A stretch of DNA of 64,000 nt from Enoplolaimus lenunculus (Eukaryota > Nematoda > Enoplea > Enoplida > Thoracostomopsidae): contig JASANG010000668.1 of the NCBI GenBank assembly GCA_030248215.1, positions 1 through 64,000 on the forward strand, read 5' to 3'. Shown in pieces: positions 21,511 through 35,400 of the stretch. A program made the translations under genes and the position numbers. Below the pieces are notes generated by a model. The model worked only from the letters and a program-made list of their open reading frames with translations. It was not told the DNA's origin and did no database searches. Numbering within the stretch: position 1 is the first letter of the stretch; each line of letters begins with the position of its first letter.

Positions 21511-24500
21511 CTATCCTTCTACACTCAACAAAATGCGTTTCTGCGTCAAGTCCAGCGATAGAACCCTCACGTTCACAGCTTGACCAACAGCAATTTCCTC
21601 ACACGGCCCCAAATGCTGATTGGGCGCGAGTCCATCTTTCCCAACTCCACAATCTATAAACGCTCCGAACCCTGTAACATTTCTCACCACTCCTTGCAGC
21701 TGCTGGCCCACAATCAGGTCGGTGACAGAGCGAATATTCTGTCGAAACTGCGGCCGATCAAATGAATCACGAAAATCAGCTGTCAGTGGTTGGCTAAGTT
21801 GCTCAGCAATACTTCTCAGCTGCTCGGGCGGATTTTCTGGAAATTGTGACGTCAACAAACAGCTACTGGTGGCCTCAAACCGTTTCAGTATGGTGCCACT
21901 CTCAGAGCCATTTCTTAGCGCTTTAGCTTCAGTTTTCGTTCCATCGTCTCTTGCCTTTTTCCACTCCGGCAAACCTCTACTACCCTCATACTGCCCAATA
22001 TCAGATTTCGTGCATCCAATAAGGCTTAAAAGTCTTTTGGCAACATCGTACGACTCCGGATGTAAACTAGTTGCATCGAAAGGTTCAAATACACCAGTCA
22101 TCTCCCGGCTTGACTCAGTTATCTTCCTTTTACCACCTGTTTTCCTCAATCCACCATTTGGCCGTTTTCCACCTATTTGTTTTAATTCAACTTCATTTTC
22201 TGACACTGGGAATATCCTAACAAACCCAGCGCATTGTTCGTAGCACTTTGGGCCCAAACCTTTAACTTCGAGCAAATCTGATCGGCACTGAAATCTTTTC
22301 CCCGGCATCCGGTACCTGTGAGCAATGATATTTTTCGACTGACTAGCCGTCAGACCAGCGACATGCTTGAGCACTGTCTCTGAGCAAGTGTTTAAATCAA
22401 CACCAACAAATGATACACATTCTTCGACGACAGAATCTAACGATTTACACAGTCGTTTTGGCGCCAAATCGTGCTGATACTGTCCGACCCCAAGGTGACG
22501 AGGTTCAATCTTGACCAGCTAAAACAAAATCACAAATGTTACACCAACGTTAATTCTAAGGGAGTAACAGTAGCATAAGCATATTATTCTTATGGCCAAA
22601 GCATTTTACTCATTAGCTTTATTTGAAGATGCATGAACACACAGTTAAGGCGAAAATTACCGCATATAAAATCTGAGCTTATTCAAATCGTAAGATTTAA
22701 CTTACCTCTGATAAAGGATCTTGAAGTCGTCTCGCAATGGAAACAGCAGACCGTAATTTTTCATCCATATTTGGCAGCTCAGCTTCAGCTAAAGATGATG
22801 CGCTAAAACAATAGAAACAAAAGTATAAACGTTAACTGCATTATTTCTCATTTCTAAATTTACACAAATAAAATTTAAGAATCGTAGGATAAAATACTCA
22901 AGGTACAGCAAAACATATTCAAGGTAAAACCTAAACAATAGCTAAACGCTTAGCGACGTGTAAATTCGTCCTGACTTAACTAGTTCAGTCACAGTCATGT
23001 CAACTATAACAGCTATATTATTTTTCCACCTTTCACACAATTACCAGTGAGCTCGAATGCTATCTATTTCACTTGTTAGCGTACATCGGTGCGTCTGATC
23101 AGGAAAACTGTTATCTCTCTTGTGTTTGTTTGCACAAATAAATTGCAATGAACAATTGTCATAAAGTTGTCATCTTATATGGTTGTTAGAGCTTACGTCT
23201 TCGCATTTATAATGATAAAATTTTGTACCTTATCTGTTCCTTTAACATCGTGTATTAAAATTGAATTGGGCATCAACTTCGGCATATTTTCGAAATAAAA
23301 ATCAGCATCCGCAAAAAATGAATTACCGTTACCTATACACCGAAGACCCATCTTCCCTGATAATGGCGTACGACAGATTATGCTGTTTATTATTGCTATC
23401 TCCACATGACTTTAGATGCTCCTGAATAAATGCTGTAATCAATTCTTCAGTTTCGCGACAGGCAGTGCCATTTCCAATTGCTATTTTTGTTACCCGGTGA
23501 TGATATATGAGCTGAGACAATTGTTTGAAGCATTGGTCTTTACGATCATCAGGCGCTCTAAAACGCATATTCCGAAAAAATTCAAAACCTAATGCAAAAA
23601 TATCTTTCACCATAGGCACCTCCGAAATCTTTTGTTTATGCTTGAACCAAAAATGTATGCATGCATATCAAATATTTATTGATGTATGTATTTATTTGTT
23701 TATTTATTATTGATATATAAAAGTTTTCCACTTTGTTGAAGACTACACAAGATGCAGTCGAATCTAAACTTTCAAAATGCCATTACGTAATCAATTTTAG
23801 TACCGTATAGCTACTTAAAATTAAAAGCAACCGCAATAGTGTTTCGATACATTGAATTGCGACATAAGATATCAGGGTGCAACCGGAATTCCGGTTCCGG
23901 TTCCGGCATTTTTTCACCTTCCGGTTCCGGTTCCGGTAAATTTTTACCGGATTTAAAAATTCCGGTGTTATAATTTGGCCGTTTTCTTAACTTTGCTAAT
24001 TTTTAAGAATCTCTTTTGAAAGCCACTTGTACTCCAAATATAAGCCAATGATGGTGGATTTCACTTCAGTCGACGACGAAAATCTAAAATACAACAAATA
24101 AAATAAATACCTATGTTCGACTAAGGTTATTTCACAAATAATAGAGCAAAAAATAAGAATAAAATGAAATTTTTGGTGAAATGCATTTTTCACTTTCCGG
24201 TTCCGTTTCCGGTAAAATTTTCAAATTCCGGTTCCGGTAAATTGTAATTCCGGTTGCACCCTGTAAGATATTACTAAATCATTATTGCTATTAAGCCGTG
24301 TGAAGAAAAAATGATGCTAGTGGGGTCGATTTCAATAACTATGATTCCTACACCAACCAAGAGAGTAAGTAAAAGTTAATCAATAAGACGTAACATAAAA
24401 TGAAACACTATTTAAACTTAGTTTTCTCACAAAACCATACCGGCTATTTAATTTCGTTCTTGTACCCGGTAGATAAATAACATCGGTGGCAAGAACTCCG

Positions 24501-27500
24501 CCATCAGTGCCAATTACCGCAACCTAGCAAATATAGCAAGATGAAGTTACAAAAACTTACTCTATAAAATTTTCACTATCCCAAAAAAATTCATAATCTC
24601 TGTTTACCACGATGCAACCGAAGGTTACGAGTGCCGAAACCGGAGGTTGACAAAATTTGCGGTATCCGGAGGTGAGTCGCAATAGGTAATTAAAATGTTG
24701 TTTAATTTGCTACCTTTGGCAAATCTTTGTAAAGTGTTGTTAAATTATGACTGCAACCCTATACCCCGTCGGAGTGAAAAATCTGTAGTCAAGAGGTTCA
24801 ATAATATACATATCCAACGATCACCACCTCACCACCATACAGATACGGATTTCATTTAGTTTTTGCAATGAAATTTATTAAGAAACAGCGTTCGAATGTT
24901 TATTTTAAAACATTCATTTGCTAAAACAATTTCTCTGAAATACCAAGATGTCAGTCACACAACACAGAATACAAGCTCAACTTTAACTTTTAAACTCAAA
25001 ATCCTAATAGCGAAACACCGGAAAATGTTTCGAATACAGTATTTATTAAGACTGAAAATAGCATTCATGAACTACAGCCTGGCTTCTCCGTAGCGGGGGG
25101 AGGCCCCCAGCACTTTTTCCCCCGGCGAAAACTTTGCCGCCACCCGGACAGGCCTCTCGGCGAATTTTCGGCCGCCCCCCAGCAAATTTTTTTGCTGGGG
25201 GCCCCCAGGGTAATAGCGTTACAAATACCCGTAGTAACTAATACAATTCAATAATGAACCGAAAAAAGCACAATTATATAAAGACCGTTTCAGGGCATCC
25301 AGCTTTCGAAAGTACCTTGCAGCAGCAAGTTCAACCCGCCTGAGCCTTATGATAAACTAAAGCTGTGACTAATACATAAAATATATATTAATCACAGTTT
25401 CAATTATTATCTGTATTTTATATAATTGTGCTTCTTTCAACTTGTGGTTAAGTTGTCAGTAATATTAGTTAAAACTATTGTTATTAGCGTTTGCGAGAAA
25501 TTTTTGTCATGTTGAGCGATGAGTAATCTTCAATTGAGTTAGAAACACGGTCTAGAATGAAAAATGGTCCAAAAAGTCGGTTTGCAAAATTTTAAGCCTG
25601 CCTCCCATGACCCCCCCGGAAAACTGCCTCCAGCAAAATCAGCTGCCCCCAGGAAGCTCCTGGGAAGCCAACCCAGGAAACGCCCCCCGGCAAAAATTTT
25701 CAAGCTGTGGAGAAGCCAGACAGCTATCGTGGAAATTTTTTACATAATCCAAATGTTTACTTTGTTGCAGACATTAATTAAAAACCCACCTTGCAACCAT
25801 GAGAAAATCCAGGATCAATACCAAGTATAATTTCGTTCTTCACCGGAGGCATAAGCAGTAAATGTCTGAGATTTCGAGCAAAAATATCAATAGCATCATT
25901 TTGCGCTTGTGCTGTTAATCTGTTTCGAATTAGGCTAAAACAATGACATTTAGCATATTTAGTCCAATGAACGAACAGAACACGTACTGTTCTCTAACCA
26001 AGGTGCACAAAATCTGATATCCGGTAAATTTATACTGGATTTTGCTACCGCAACCGAGTTTTTCCGTAGAACGTTACATCGAAATTAGATACCTACACGG
26101 TCGTAGCCAGAATTCTGAAAGGGGTTCGCTTTCAATGAAAATCGATGTGGTAGGTGTGTTGCGCTAGTAACTTAAAATGTTCCTAAACTCCAAGCCAAAG
26201 TTGCAGAATGGAATGTTGACCCTTAAACACCTCGGGCTACGCCATTCGATAGCCAGTCTCATTTCAAATTGCAAACCACAGCACCTAGCCCTAAATGAGC
26301 ATCGTAAGTAAACGTAATGGTTACTTTTGCACTACTACAGCTTTCATAGGCATAAACAGCGTTTGCTGCCTGAATCTCATGATTAGCCTCACTGTAATCA
26401 AGAGTGCATGCCGCTTACTGTGGATATATACATTAGCAAGCGCTTTACTGTGTTATTAATGGGTTTTGTTGTGTGTAATACAAACGTGTCGTGGCCTAAG
26501 GTCCCTTCCCTGCCACCGGGGTCAACACTGAATTTGCCAGCACATAATGGCGGTATAACTTTAAATGTGATCTTCATTTAACTCGACGTGTCTGTCGACT
26601 GAATAAGAATGTAGATTTTCGCTCGTGCAAGAACTTTATAAATAATGTGTTTGCATTGATTTTACATAACAGTATAATTGTATAGAAAACATTATTTCGA
26701 CTCCGGCTCGCCCCGGCCAAAATTCTGGCAAAGGGGAAACTCGAGTTTCTAAAGCTGAACACATTTTACGGAATTAAACTTTTTGAGATGAGCGGTCCAG
26801 AGAGATTTGAAACGTTTTCTAACACAGTACAATAGGAACATGTTTATCATTCAGAACATTAAAATTTAAAAATAATGCGTACCGTTGAATATGCGGTGCG
26901 ATCAACCGCTTTGCACAGTCTTTACAAGTGTCATCAAACAAACGCTTGTGATAGTCGTGAATTTTGTGAAAAAACAGCCTTGATATTTCCCGCTCAATGG
27001 AATTCATTCCACCGGATATTACAACCTGAAGTGTTTTATTATATGTCACTATTAAACCATCAAGAAGATAAGCTACGAACCTTCCAAAATGCCAAATGTG
27101 TAGCTAGTTTTCTTAAAGACATCGGTCCTGACAACTGTTAGGGAGTTTGTTTTAATGAGTGTTTTAAAACGCAATTGCAATAAAGCATTTTATTCTTGTT
27201 AGTTTAACCAGAAATTTTCATAACACCCGAACCCGGAATGTTTTATGAAATCCAGACGCGCAGTTTCTCAAAGAAGGAACCAGGAACCGGACCCGCACAT
27301 TTTCGGCCCATGCACTCGAAATAACCGGACGACCCGTAGTCGGATGAAACCATATTGAGTATGGAAGATTTTTCATCCCATGCACTGCACGTAACCAAAC
27401 AAAACAACTTTAATTGCTACATAACCTTAACAGTTAAAATTTTCAGTGCTTCTCCGCGGTTAATTGCTGATATCATGTGTGACTTCACATTCCGCAATCG

Positions 27501-30348
27501 CAGTTCCAAATCGAAATATTTGGAAAATTTCGATAATAAATCGTGATTAAACGACAACTGTGTTACTTTCGAAGTTGCGAGCATAGTGGAATGTTTTTTG
27601 GAATCAGACTTGCCACTTTTAAAGCCGTTCTTTGCTTCTGAAATAGTAGTCAGTTACTGCACTGCTGCCTTGCACATAAGATCAGTATCCAAATCATTTG
27701 GTAAGGGTTAATTTAATTATATACCCTAATCAGGTGGGACCTAGGACGAAGATATTCGTGATCTCTCTCAATGAACGGCGGTTTACAGGACCTATCACTT
27801 AATCACACCTATTTTAATATACAGCGAAAAACACGACGTATACAATAGAAAATTCAGCAACAACCAAGAGATACCACGAATGCATGAAGAAGGCTGCAAT
27901 TATCGCAATCGCAACAACAAATTTCGAGAATTTCGACATGTATAACATATATAGGTTTGGTAGAAGTACTATCGCTATTTAACAGGGTGCAACAGGATAT
28001 TAATTAACCGGATACCGCCACCGGATATGGAATTTTTAGCAGAATCCGATCCGGATATTAACCGGGCATAGCAAATAAATATGAGCACTATTGAACGAAA
28101 CTGAGTATCACAAAAGTAACGTTTATCTAAAAGCTTGCGACATTGCAAAAGGTATACAGAGAACCGGTACCAACGCGGTGACAAGCTTCAATTCGAAATT
28201 GAATAAAAACGAATAGTCAAACTAACCAATGTACTTTTTAGCTGCTGCAGTCAATGTTGACTTGATTAAAATTTGAGGATCATATGACAGTACGCTCATA
28301 AAGTTACGTATTTCCTAAAAATAAAAGTTTACCACAGAAACCCCAGAATACTATACAGCATAACACGTGAGCAAATAACACTAAGAGCTAATCAATTGGA
28401 CGCTTTACTCGGATAAATAGTTTTTTGGATTTACATCAATCACTGACTGAATGGTTTACAACTATCTTCATTTGCTAAATAGCTTTTAGGTTTAGATTCA
28501 TTTCACAGTATCGGTTCAACTCTACATCATTACATAAGTACCTTATTATGATAAATCAGGTCAGCCATTATGTGCTGAATTCCAGTCGTCACATCTAACA
28601 AATTTTTCAAGTCTGAAAAGTTAAAACGAATTGATCAGGATTTTAGCTTCCGAATAAGCACAAATTTGCCAGTCCTTTCTGAAATTTTTGTTTTTACAAA
28701 ATTTATTCTCCCGGTACATCAAAATGTGGCGTGTCTGCTAAAAATTGATTCTGACCCCTAGCAAACACACTGAAACACATACGTACATAAATGACTAAAA
28801 ATACAGTGAAGCTACTTACTTTCTTTTCCTACAAATTTTTCTAATCGAACAACAGCGCCTGAAAGGATGGCTCCAGCGGGATCTTCGAGACCAGCGGCTC
28901 GAGCCCTAGCTGCCAGCGTTTTGCCGCCAGAAGTGGTTGGTTTGTATGGCGCATATATATCGTTAACTTCTTCAACCGACCTCGCATTTTTTAAGGCAAT
29001 TTTAAGATCTAAAATAAAATGCAGGCTTTATCGCACTGGCATTTAGCTAGCCCAATTTCGAATGGGCGATTTTTGGGAGGTGCGATTGGATTCAATCGAA
29101 GGGATTTGATGAATGGCTTTCGAAAGCCCCGGAGACAAAATCTTTCTACTGTAAACAGCTAATCTGCTTGCTAATTACAGACGCCAATTTATGATAACAC
29201 AGATTGCAAACTGCTTCAGTGAATACACATTACATATCTACATTATATAATAAAAAACTTACCCTGGCTTAAACTACACTGACTTTCAAGCTGCTTTTGA
29301 ACGACATCTATACGATGTTTGATCGACTGCGCTTCTTCGAATATCTATAACTGCGATCAACAAATTATCAAGATTACTGTTGCTGCCCCTAAGTTTAAGT
29401 TTATACTCAAGTGCCTATTTTAATACGATCAAATATTCTTGCGCTCTTTAGGCAAAAATGGGAAATCAGTGAAACATGTTTTTTGCATAAATTTCTGTTA
29501 TATTCGTGCTCAACTCGACCTGGAGATTTCACAAATATATAGTTTGACTAGGTATATTCCGAAAAACGTTTTTTATTTTTATTCGAATTTTTATAAGGGT
29601 ACCAGTTGGCGAAAAAGAGAAAAACACGGCCCTCTGAAGCAGGGGTTACGAAAATCAGCAAACACAGTATTTGCAAAAAATACTGATATATTCGTGCTCA
29701 GCTCAATCTACGGATTCTAAAACTATGTAATTTGACTATATTCTGAGAAATTTTTTACATTTTTACCAAAGGAACCCCCTTATGAAGAAAGCTGAAATCG
29801 AGAGGTCCGAGGTTCCTGAGAAATTTGGATGAAAAACCATGTATATTATTAGCAGCATTTCGGAGAAAGTGGTCGTCGACCGTGCAGTTCTGACAAATAT
29901 AGTTCGAATCATCTAGAAGTAATAATTGAGAATCCACGTAGTACCAGAACCGGACATTAATCGGATACGTATAGTATCTAAACAGTCACACAAAATATAT
30001 GTTTACAAAATTACAATTGTCTCATTTTTCGTTTTACTACAGCGTTTCAAAACTTGAACTTCTTGACTTTTCCAGAAATGAAATCGCCGCAAAGGTTTAT
30101 ACTGGGTACTAATAAAACATTTTTGCGACAGGACTAAATGATTGAATTGCGACGAAACCTACCTCATGCGCTTTTCGTATGACATCTGTTGGCAAATCTC
30201 CAACTAAATGCTTCCTGTATCTAGCAATAAATGGAACCGTATCCCCAGATTGGAACAGTGCAGTTAAATTACTAATATGTTTTTCGCTAACATCATTGAG
30301 CTGTTCCGAGATAAAAGGCACGACAGACCACTCCGATGCGTTGGCCAT
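21511..30348 (-). CDS. srbd1: S1 RNA-binding domain protein 1 (Tex-like transcription accessory protein), 12 exons
   Basis: Exons in transcript order: 30348-30163, 29344-29263, 29008-28820, 28612-28542, 28314-28227, 27637-27426, 27025-26883, 25934-25790, 24523-24441, 23557-23333, 22802-22706, 22518-21511. All phases agree and give 842 aa. Tex-family architecture is visible: an N-terminal Tex domain ([28 protein letters not shown]), a RuvC/YqgF-like fold ([20 protein letters not shown], then [14 protein letters not shown]), the GSSVYSASSLA motif, [20 protein letters not shown] with VGQYQHD, a helix-hairpin-helix region ([34 protein letters not shown]), and an S1 domain at the C-terminus ([16 protein letters not shown]). 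Bacterial Tex is near 770 aa; human SRBD1 is near 1000 aa, so the metazoan N-terminal extension is short here. Tex proteins bind nucleic acid; the animal role is poorly defined. A non-conserved, Lys/Ser-rich insert starts exon 6. It is divergent to the lgl gene. Confidence 0.94.
23873..24263. mobile_element. hAT MITE, CCGGAA family copy 3 (391 bp), srbd1 intron
   Basis: Perfect 8-bp duplication TAAGATAT (23865-23872, 24264-24271). Ends and interior are as in copies 1 and 2; the 65-codon ORF is at 23996-24193 on the minus strand. It lies between srbd1 exons 9 and 10. Confidence 0.92.
25079..25719. mobile_element. GC-rich TIR element in srbd1 intron, 641 bp
   Basis: Inverted ends CTGGCTTCTCC / GGAGAAGCCAG with a direct 5-bp flank repeat ACAGC on both sides (25074-25078, 25720-25724). 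Subterminal regions are strikingly C/G-rich (CCCCCAGCA, GGGGGCCCCC, CCCCCCGG) against an AT-rich centre and AT-rich surroundings. No transposase. Confidence 0.65.
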
Positions 30349-31876
30349 TTGAACTATAAAAGTGCGAAGAGCTAGTTGGGTAATTTTCTGCTAATCCAAA
30401 GGTATTTTCAATTTTGCAGCCAACAACAAATGGAACTGTTGTAAACTTATGCTTGTTATTAAACTTAACAAATGTCAAACTTCTAGTTAATTTCATAGCT
30501 TTGATTTACAAGTCAGAGGCTGGGCTGCAGAGATACAACTTGAGTCGAAAGAGATTTCACTGTACAGGTCAAACATTTCAGAGCTACTACTACTAGTAGT
30601 AGCGCAAAATGACTACACACTTCAGCAACTATTTATTCTTGGGAAAATTAAAATGCGTGTTGGAAATTTCCGACTGAAAATCAAAACTACAAGAGTTATT
30701 AAGTAAGATCTCACGCAGGCTCAAATTGGAATTCGATTTGTAATTGTATCCCAACAGTCACAAACTTTCTATGAATGCTAAAACTTGATCTGCTCCCGTC
30801 AGCCGTTATAGATTTCGCGCCTTAGCTTTCAATGTAAACTTGATACTAGGTCGCAGGCTCGTAGTGACATGAAATGATGGTGCGTTTTTCAAGAAAGTTG
30901 ACCAAATGCTGAAATTAAATTCCTACATTGTAATTCAAACTATCGCGCGCTGATGCAAGGTTTCTTAGCATTTTGTGCCTTTGTTTCGTTCTCCTTTTAG
31001 TCTGGTTGCTTGTTTTAATTCACAACACACTGTATTTGAATGTATTATAAGGACATTATGTTTTCAACTTTTTAAGACTAGTTTCAGCCGTTCGTACAAA
31101 ATGTTAAGTACTCGTTTGTAAAGAGTTGATCCAGAACCAACAGGAGTTGTATGCAAAAGGAAACAGTAATTTAAGGTTGCAATCTGATACTTACATAGCT
31201 AGTATATATAAATTTAGATTTGTCATTTAAGACAGCAATAAAAAGTGTAAATACCGCTTTTGGAAGAATCGATCGTTAGCCTAAAACCCAATTTAAGTAA
31301 CCAGAAGAGCAGGCATTGATCGTTGCGCAATCTTACGGTTGTGGCTTTTAAATTCTTAATAACACTATCAGCCGGCGATCGACCGGTTTTTTATTTTACC
31401 GAATACCTGAATAAGTGTGTGCGGTCTTGCGCGCAATCTAAGTGTTATGTTAGTGCGAAGTAGTTGAAACAAAACTAGCGATCTTTGCCTAAACACGGTA
31501 CTGCTTTGACTACTATAGTTAGTTATTATGATTGGTTTACCGGTGGACTATGCTGTGTATTGCGTAACTACTGTGCTACGTGTATTACGTATTGACTTTT
31601 ATGTGGGCTATTTATTCGGCTATTAACCGGATATAGAATCTGAATTGGTGCAGTGTGTTGTGCACTGTTGGTAACATTTAATTAGTGCAAAAATATGCTT
31701 ACTAATTTAGAACTAATTGCTGGCTTGTATTTTCCGGTTACCCAAAATTTTATTTTTGAAGGAAACTGATGTTATTGTGACAAAGAACAAATAGTTGCAT
31801 TTTCGCGTTTAAACATTTAAGACATCGTTTACCCCAGCCTGTTAGTTCAAAGCATATGGCGTTAGTTAGTTCAATA

Positions 31877-31969
31877 CCGTGAACGAGACCAAAAGTCTCG
31901 GTTTCGTTAGGTTGTCTCGCCCTCGGTCTCGCTGTTTTGACCGAGACCGCCTATCTCTGGTTTCTCTAA
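31877..31969. mobile_element. Short GGTCTCGG-family remnant upstream of lgl
   Basis: About 90 bp holding GAGACC and GGTCTCGC words and the family terminus ACCGAGACCGCCTATCTCTG. It abuts the first SINE copy at 31971. Probably an internally deleted hAT remnant. Confidence 0.55.
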
Positions 31970-31970
31970 A

Positions 31971-32200
31971 TGTGAAACATGCTTGTCCTGGTGCATATGC
32001 AATAATTGCAGTGCACATCGTGGTGTACGGTCGGCACATATAGTCGGCGAAAAACGCAGTTGGAGAGGCGGGCTACGTGGCGCAGTGGTAGAGTGCTCGC
32101 TTAACTATCCATAGGCTGAGATTCGATCCCCGCTCTAGCCCGCTTTTCCAGCTGCTTAGTAAAAGGTCTGATGCCCCTCAGTTCCAACCTAGACTGACAT
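31971..32200 (+). mobile_element. tRNA-derived SINE, copy 1 (upstream of lgl)
   Basis: Begins GTGAAACATGCTTGTCCTGG; a tRNA-like core at about 32069-32144 has CGGGCTACGTGGCGCAGTGG, an A-box-like GGTAGAGTGC, a B-box-like GATTCGATCCC and a matching 8-bp acceptor stem (GCGGGCTA/TAGCCCGC). Ends near GGTCTGATGCC...CCTAGACTGACA. Anticodon arm does not pair. Confidence 0.65.
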
Positions 32201-32437
32201 TTTCCACGTTTAAATAGCAGTTTTATGATATTCGGGACAACAACCGCCGGTATTCGATACGATTTACCGGATATCGGGACCGGAGTTATTTTTTTTGGAT
32301 TGACGGCTATATTATATTTGTGTTCATTTAGAAAAACATTACATATACCTGCGCAACAAGTGTACAACTGAAAAACGTGACAAAATATCCACAGTAATTT
32401 TCTTAATATTGATCAAAAAGGGCAGATCCCGACAAGA

Positions 32438-35400
32438 ATGGATCACATGATAAAGTTTTTACGCTCTAAAATTCCCAATGTAGTTCATGGTGAAGTTAGA
32501 CCGAAAGAACGTGACGACTATTTCAAGTTTGTAAACGTAAGTTGTCCAACTACGTAGTGTAAGCATGTGAGACATGCTTGTCCTGGTGCATATACAATGT
32601 ATGCAATGCACATTATATATATTGTATGCTTGCATGTTGCCGGCAGCGTACGGTCAACATATGGTCGACGATAGAAGCAGTTGGACAGGCGGGCTACTTG
32701 GCACAGTGGTGGTAACAGCGTCTGCCTGACACGCAGGTCGCTAATTCGAAACCACCCGTATCCCGCTTTTCTATCTGCGTAGATAAAGAAGTCTGAAGTG
32801 CCGGTTCTTAAGTACCTAGACTGACACGTAGTATCTATGTAGTAGTGTATATTAACATTGGATTCAGTTTGTCGTAAACCTTATTGATTTGTTGTCATTT
32901 GTAGTCTGCAAATGATTCCGTTTCATCAGTGTTATCGGAATTGCAGGGTATTTTGTGCGTATATATGCTCATAATACTATACGATAGTGGGTACCCTAAC
33001 GATCCAGTAATGACCAGGGATGTCAAGTTCTTTGAGACTGAGACTTGAGACTTCATTACCAAACCATTTCAAAAAATTGTAATGCACGAATCCTGAAGGT
33101 CCTATTCCGCTCAAAATCATTAACAATACAAGATTGAAAAAGAAAACGTAAATACGGTCGGTATATATATTCATTTATTTGGCACAAAATACACACATAA
33201 CAATCACGTATCAGAGAGACAGACCGATATCATATAATAAAAATTGCACTGTCGCAGAAATCTTATTAGGTACGTCCTGATATTCATAAGCTTAATATCT
33301 CAGGATTTTGCACTTATACTATAATATTTGAAGTTTCATAAATACACATTTACCAGTGAGTATATACACGATATTGATTCATCACAATTCCCAGCTGTTG
33401 CTTACTCGACATTTCTCTACTTACACAAACTTTTATTTTACTCGAATAGCATTACTAAATATTGTGTGCTATGCTCAGTCACTTGTTAAATTAAATTTAA
33501 CATGCTCTAAAACAAAGCAATTACTAAATTTACTTCGGTCAAACACATATCAGTGTTTTATGAAACAGCATAATATTTTCGTATAAAAATAATGAACAAT
33601 TAATGAATAATTTGCCACAACTGGCACTCCTGGATGGCATTGATATCGGAGCCCCAGTTTCTAAACCTGAGACTTTTCAAAAGCTGGACTGCGACTGAGA
33701 CTACGCGAGTCTCAGGAAAGTAATGACGTTGTCAGTTGTAAAACTGAACATAGTGTTACAACTCAACCTTCAATACAAAATTACTAAACGAGCTGGAATA
33801 TCTGACTACGGTGGCTCTGACATTGCTAAATCATAGCTCCCGGTTAATTAACGCAATCTCCAAATGCACTCCGGTTAATTTACCCGAATAAACAGCGCCT
33901 CAAACGGTGTGTATGTTGCGGCAGCGCAACAAAGAAAGGCTATGAACAATGAAAGTAAACCGCTACCAATTCGCAGAAATTTGAACTATTGGATGCGCGG
34001 AAAACTCAACACTTTTATTTCTTCGAAATTTTTTGACGTTTTTGCTAATAACTGCTTGTGCCCTTCCATATTTCTTTTGCAACATGTCATTATTTCAAAA
34101 ATTTCAATGCTGCTTATGGGGCATACTGCTTAACCACAGGCTCGTTAACGAAGTGCAGTACTTTAAAATATGCGGAATTGTGTACTATCGGCATCGGTAA
34201 TAATCGGCACTTTTCGTGAGTATTGGCATCGGCATCAGCACTGCCAAAAATGTCGATCCTTTGCCGATACTTTTTTCACAACAGTCAGTTGCAATACTAT
34301 CAATTTCATTTCAGGGCACACAACAGTGTGTCTGCTCAGGAAAATTGTTATCTTTCTTGTGTTTTTGTTTGAAAAAATTAATTGAAATTAACCGTTTATG
34401 CACAGAGTGTAAGAATTCGACAGTATATTAAACATGTATATATTTGATCAGGCTATCACCCCCGGAAATTTAATTTCATAGTATTTTTAGTCCCAAACCA
34501 AACATTTTCGCAGTTTTCGAACGTTAAACAGAGAGTCTAAGATGTTGTTTCTGTTGCTTGTTGCAACCAGTAGCTCTCGCGTCCGAAATCACACGTTTCG
34601 AATTACAACACAAGATATGCGGTGATAGTATGGCTCAAACTGCAGGCGTTAATGCAATGGCTAGTGCATTTCTACTCTTATTTTGTATGTTAGAACAATG
34701 GGTTCAGATTAGTTCATATCGTAAATTCGGTGCTACCCTGATACTTCCAAGATCCAATGTGTATATAACAACAACTTACGCCATATTATAAAAAAGTTAG
34801 CTACCGTATTTATGCAAAATAAATCAAACTATTCTCAAGAAACGTTATAAAAGCTGTTTCAGGTCGAAACTAGCGAGAATTAAGAGGTCCAGGTTTGCCG
34901 GAAGCCTGGAATATGGAATCCAACCATTAGGGAAACTTTAAAACTACAACGAAGTACGAATATATAGAATTCCAATTCAAAATGAGTTCCGATTTCGACT
35001 CCTATTGCACAATCAATCGGAATCGGAATCGGAATTTTGAAATTTTAGTATTAAACGTACTTGTGGTGATACGTTGACGTTGCATAAAAATTCTGTTTTA
35101 TTTGTCAGTTAATTGTTTTCGATGAGTTAACTTATCAATAATTGATTGTAGTTTAGCTTTTCTGAACTGAAAATCATCGCCAATTTTTGTTCATGCGGCC
35201 TTTTCGAAAATTGTTTCCAGCCAACAGACACCATAAATCAGCATTACGTATAGTCACAAAATTTCTAGTTCCGATTCCGATTACAACTCAGGTATAAATT
35301 TGCTGTTCCGATTCCGGTATAATCCAGTTCCGCTTTGCACCCTACATGGCTGTGACAGCTAATATCAATTGACCAGAATTTTTCGGAGTTTTTATACAAA

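Larger units (their letters stand above)
30349..32437. other. Divergent intergenic region between srbd1 and lgl
   Basis: It should hold both promoters. The lgl-proximal 570 bp is a GGTCTCGG hAT remnant followed by SINE copy 1. The srbd1-proximal 1.5 kb has no repeats I can pair in this window. No TATA box can be assigned with confidence. Confidence 0.5.

Noticed and set aside
21620-22243. 207-codon plus-strand ORF
   Set aside because: Antisense shadow of the large last exon of srbd1.
32691-32766. Functional tRNA-Val(GAC) gene
   Set aside because: The anticodon arm pairs but the T arm does not, and the sequence sits inside a SINE with a second degenerate copy nearby.
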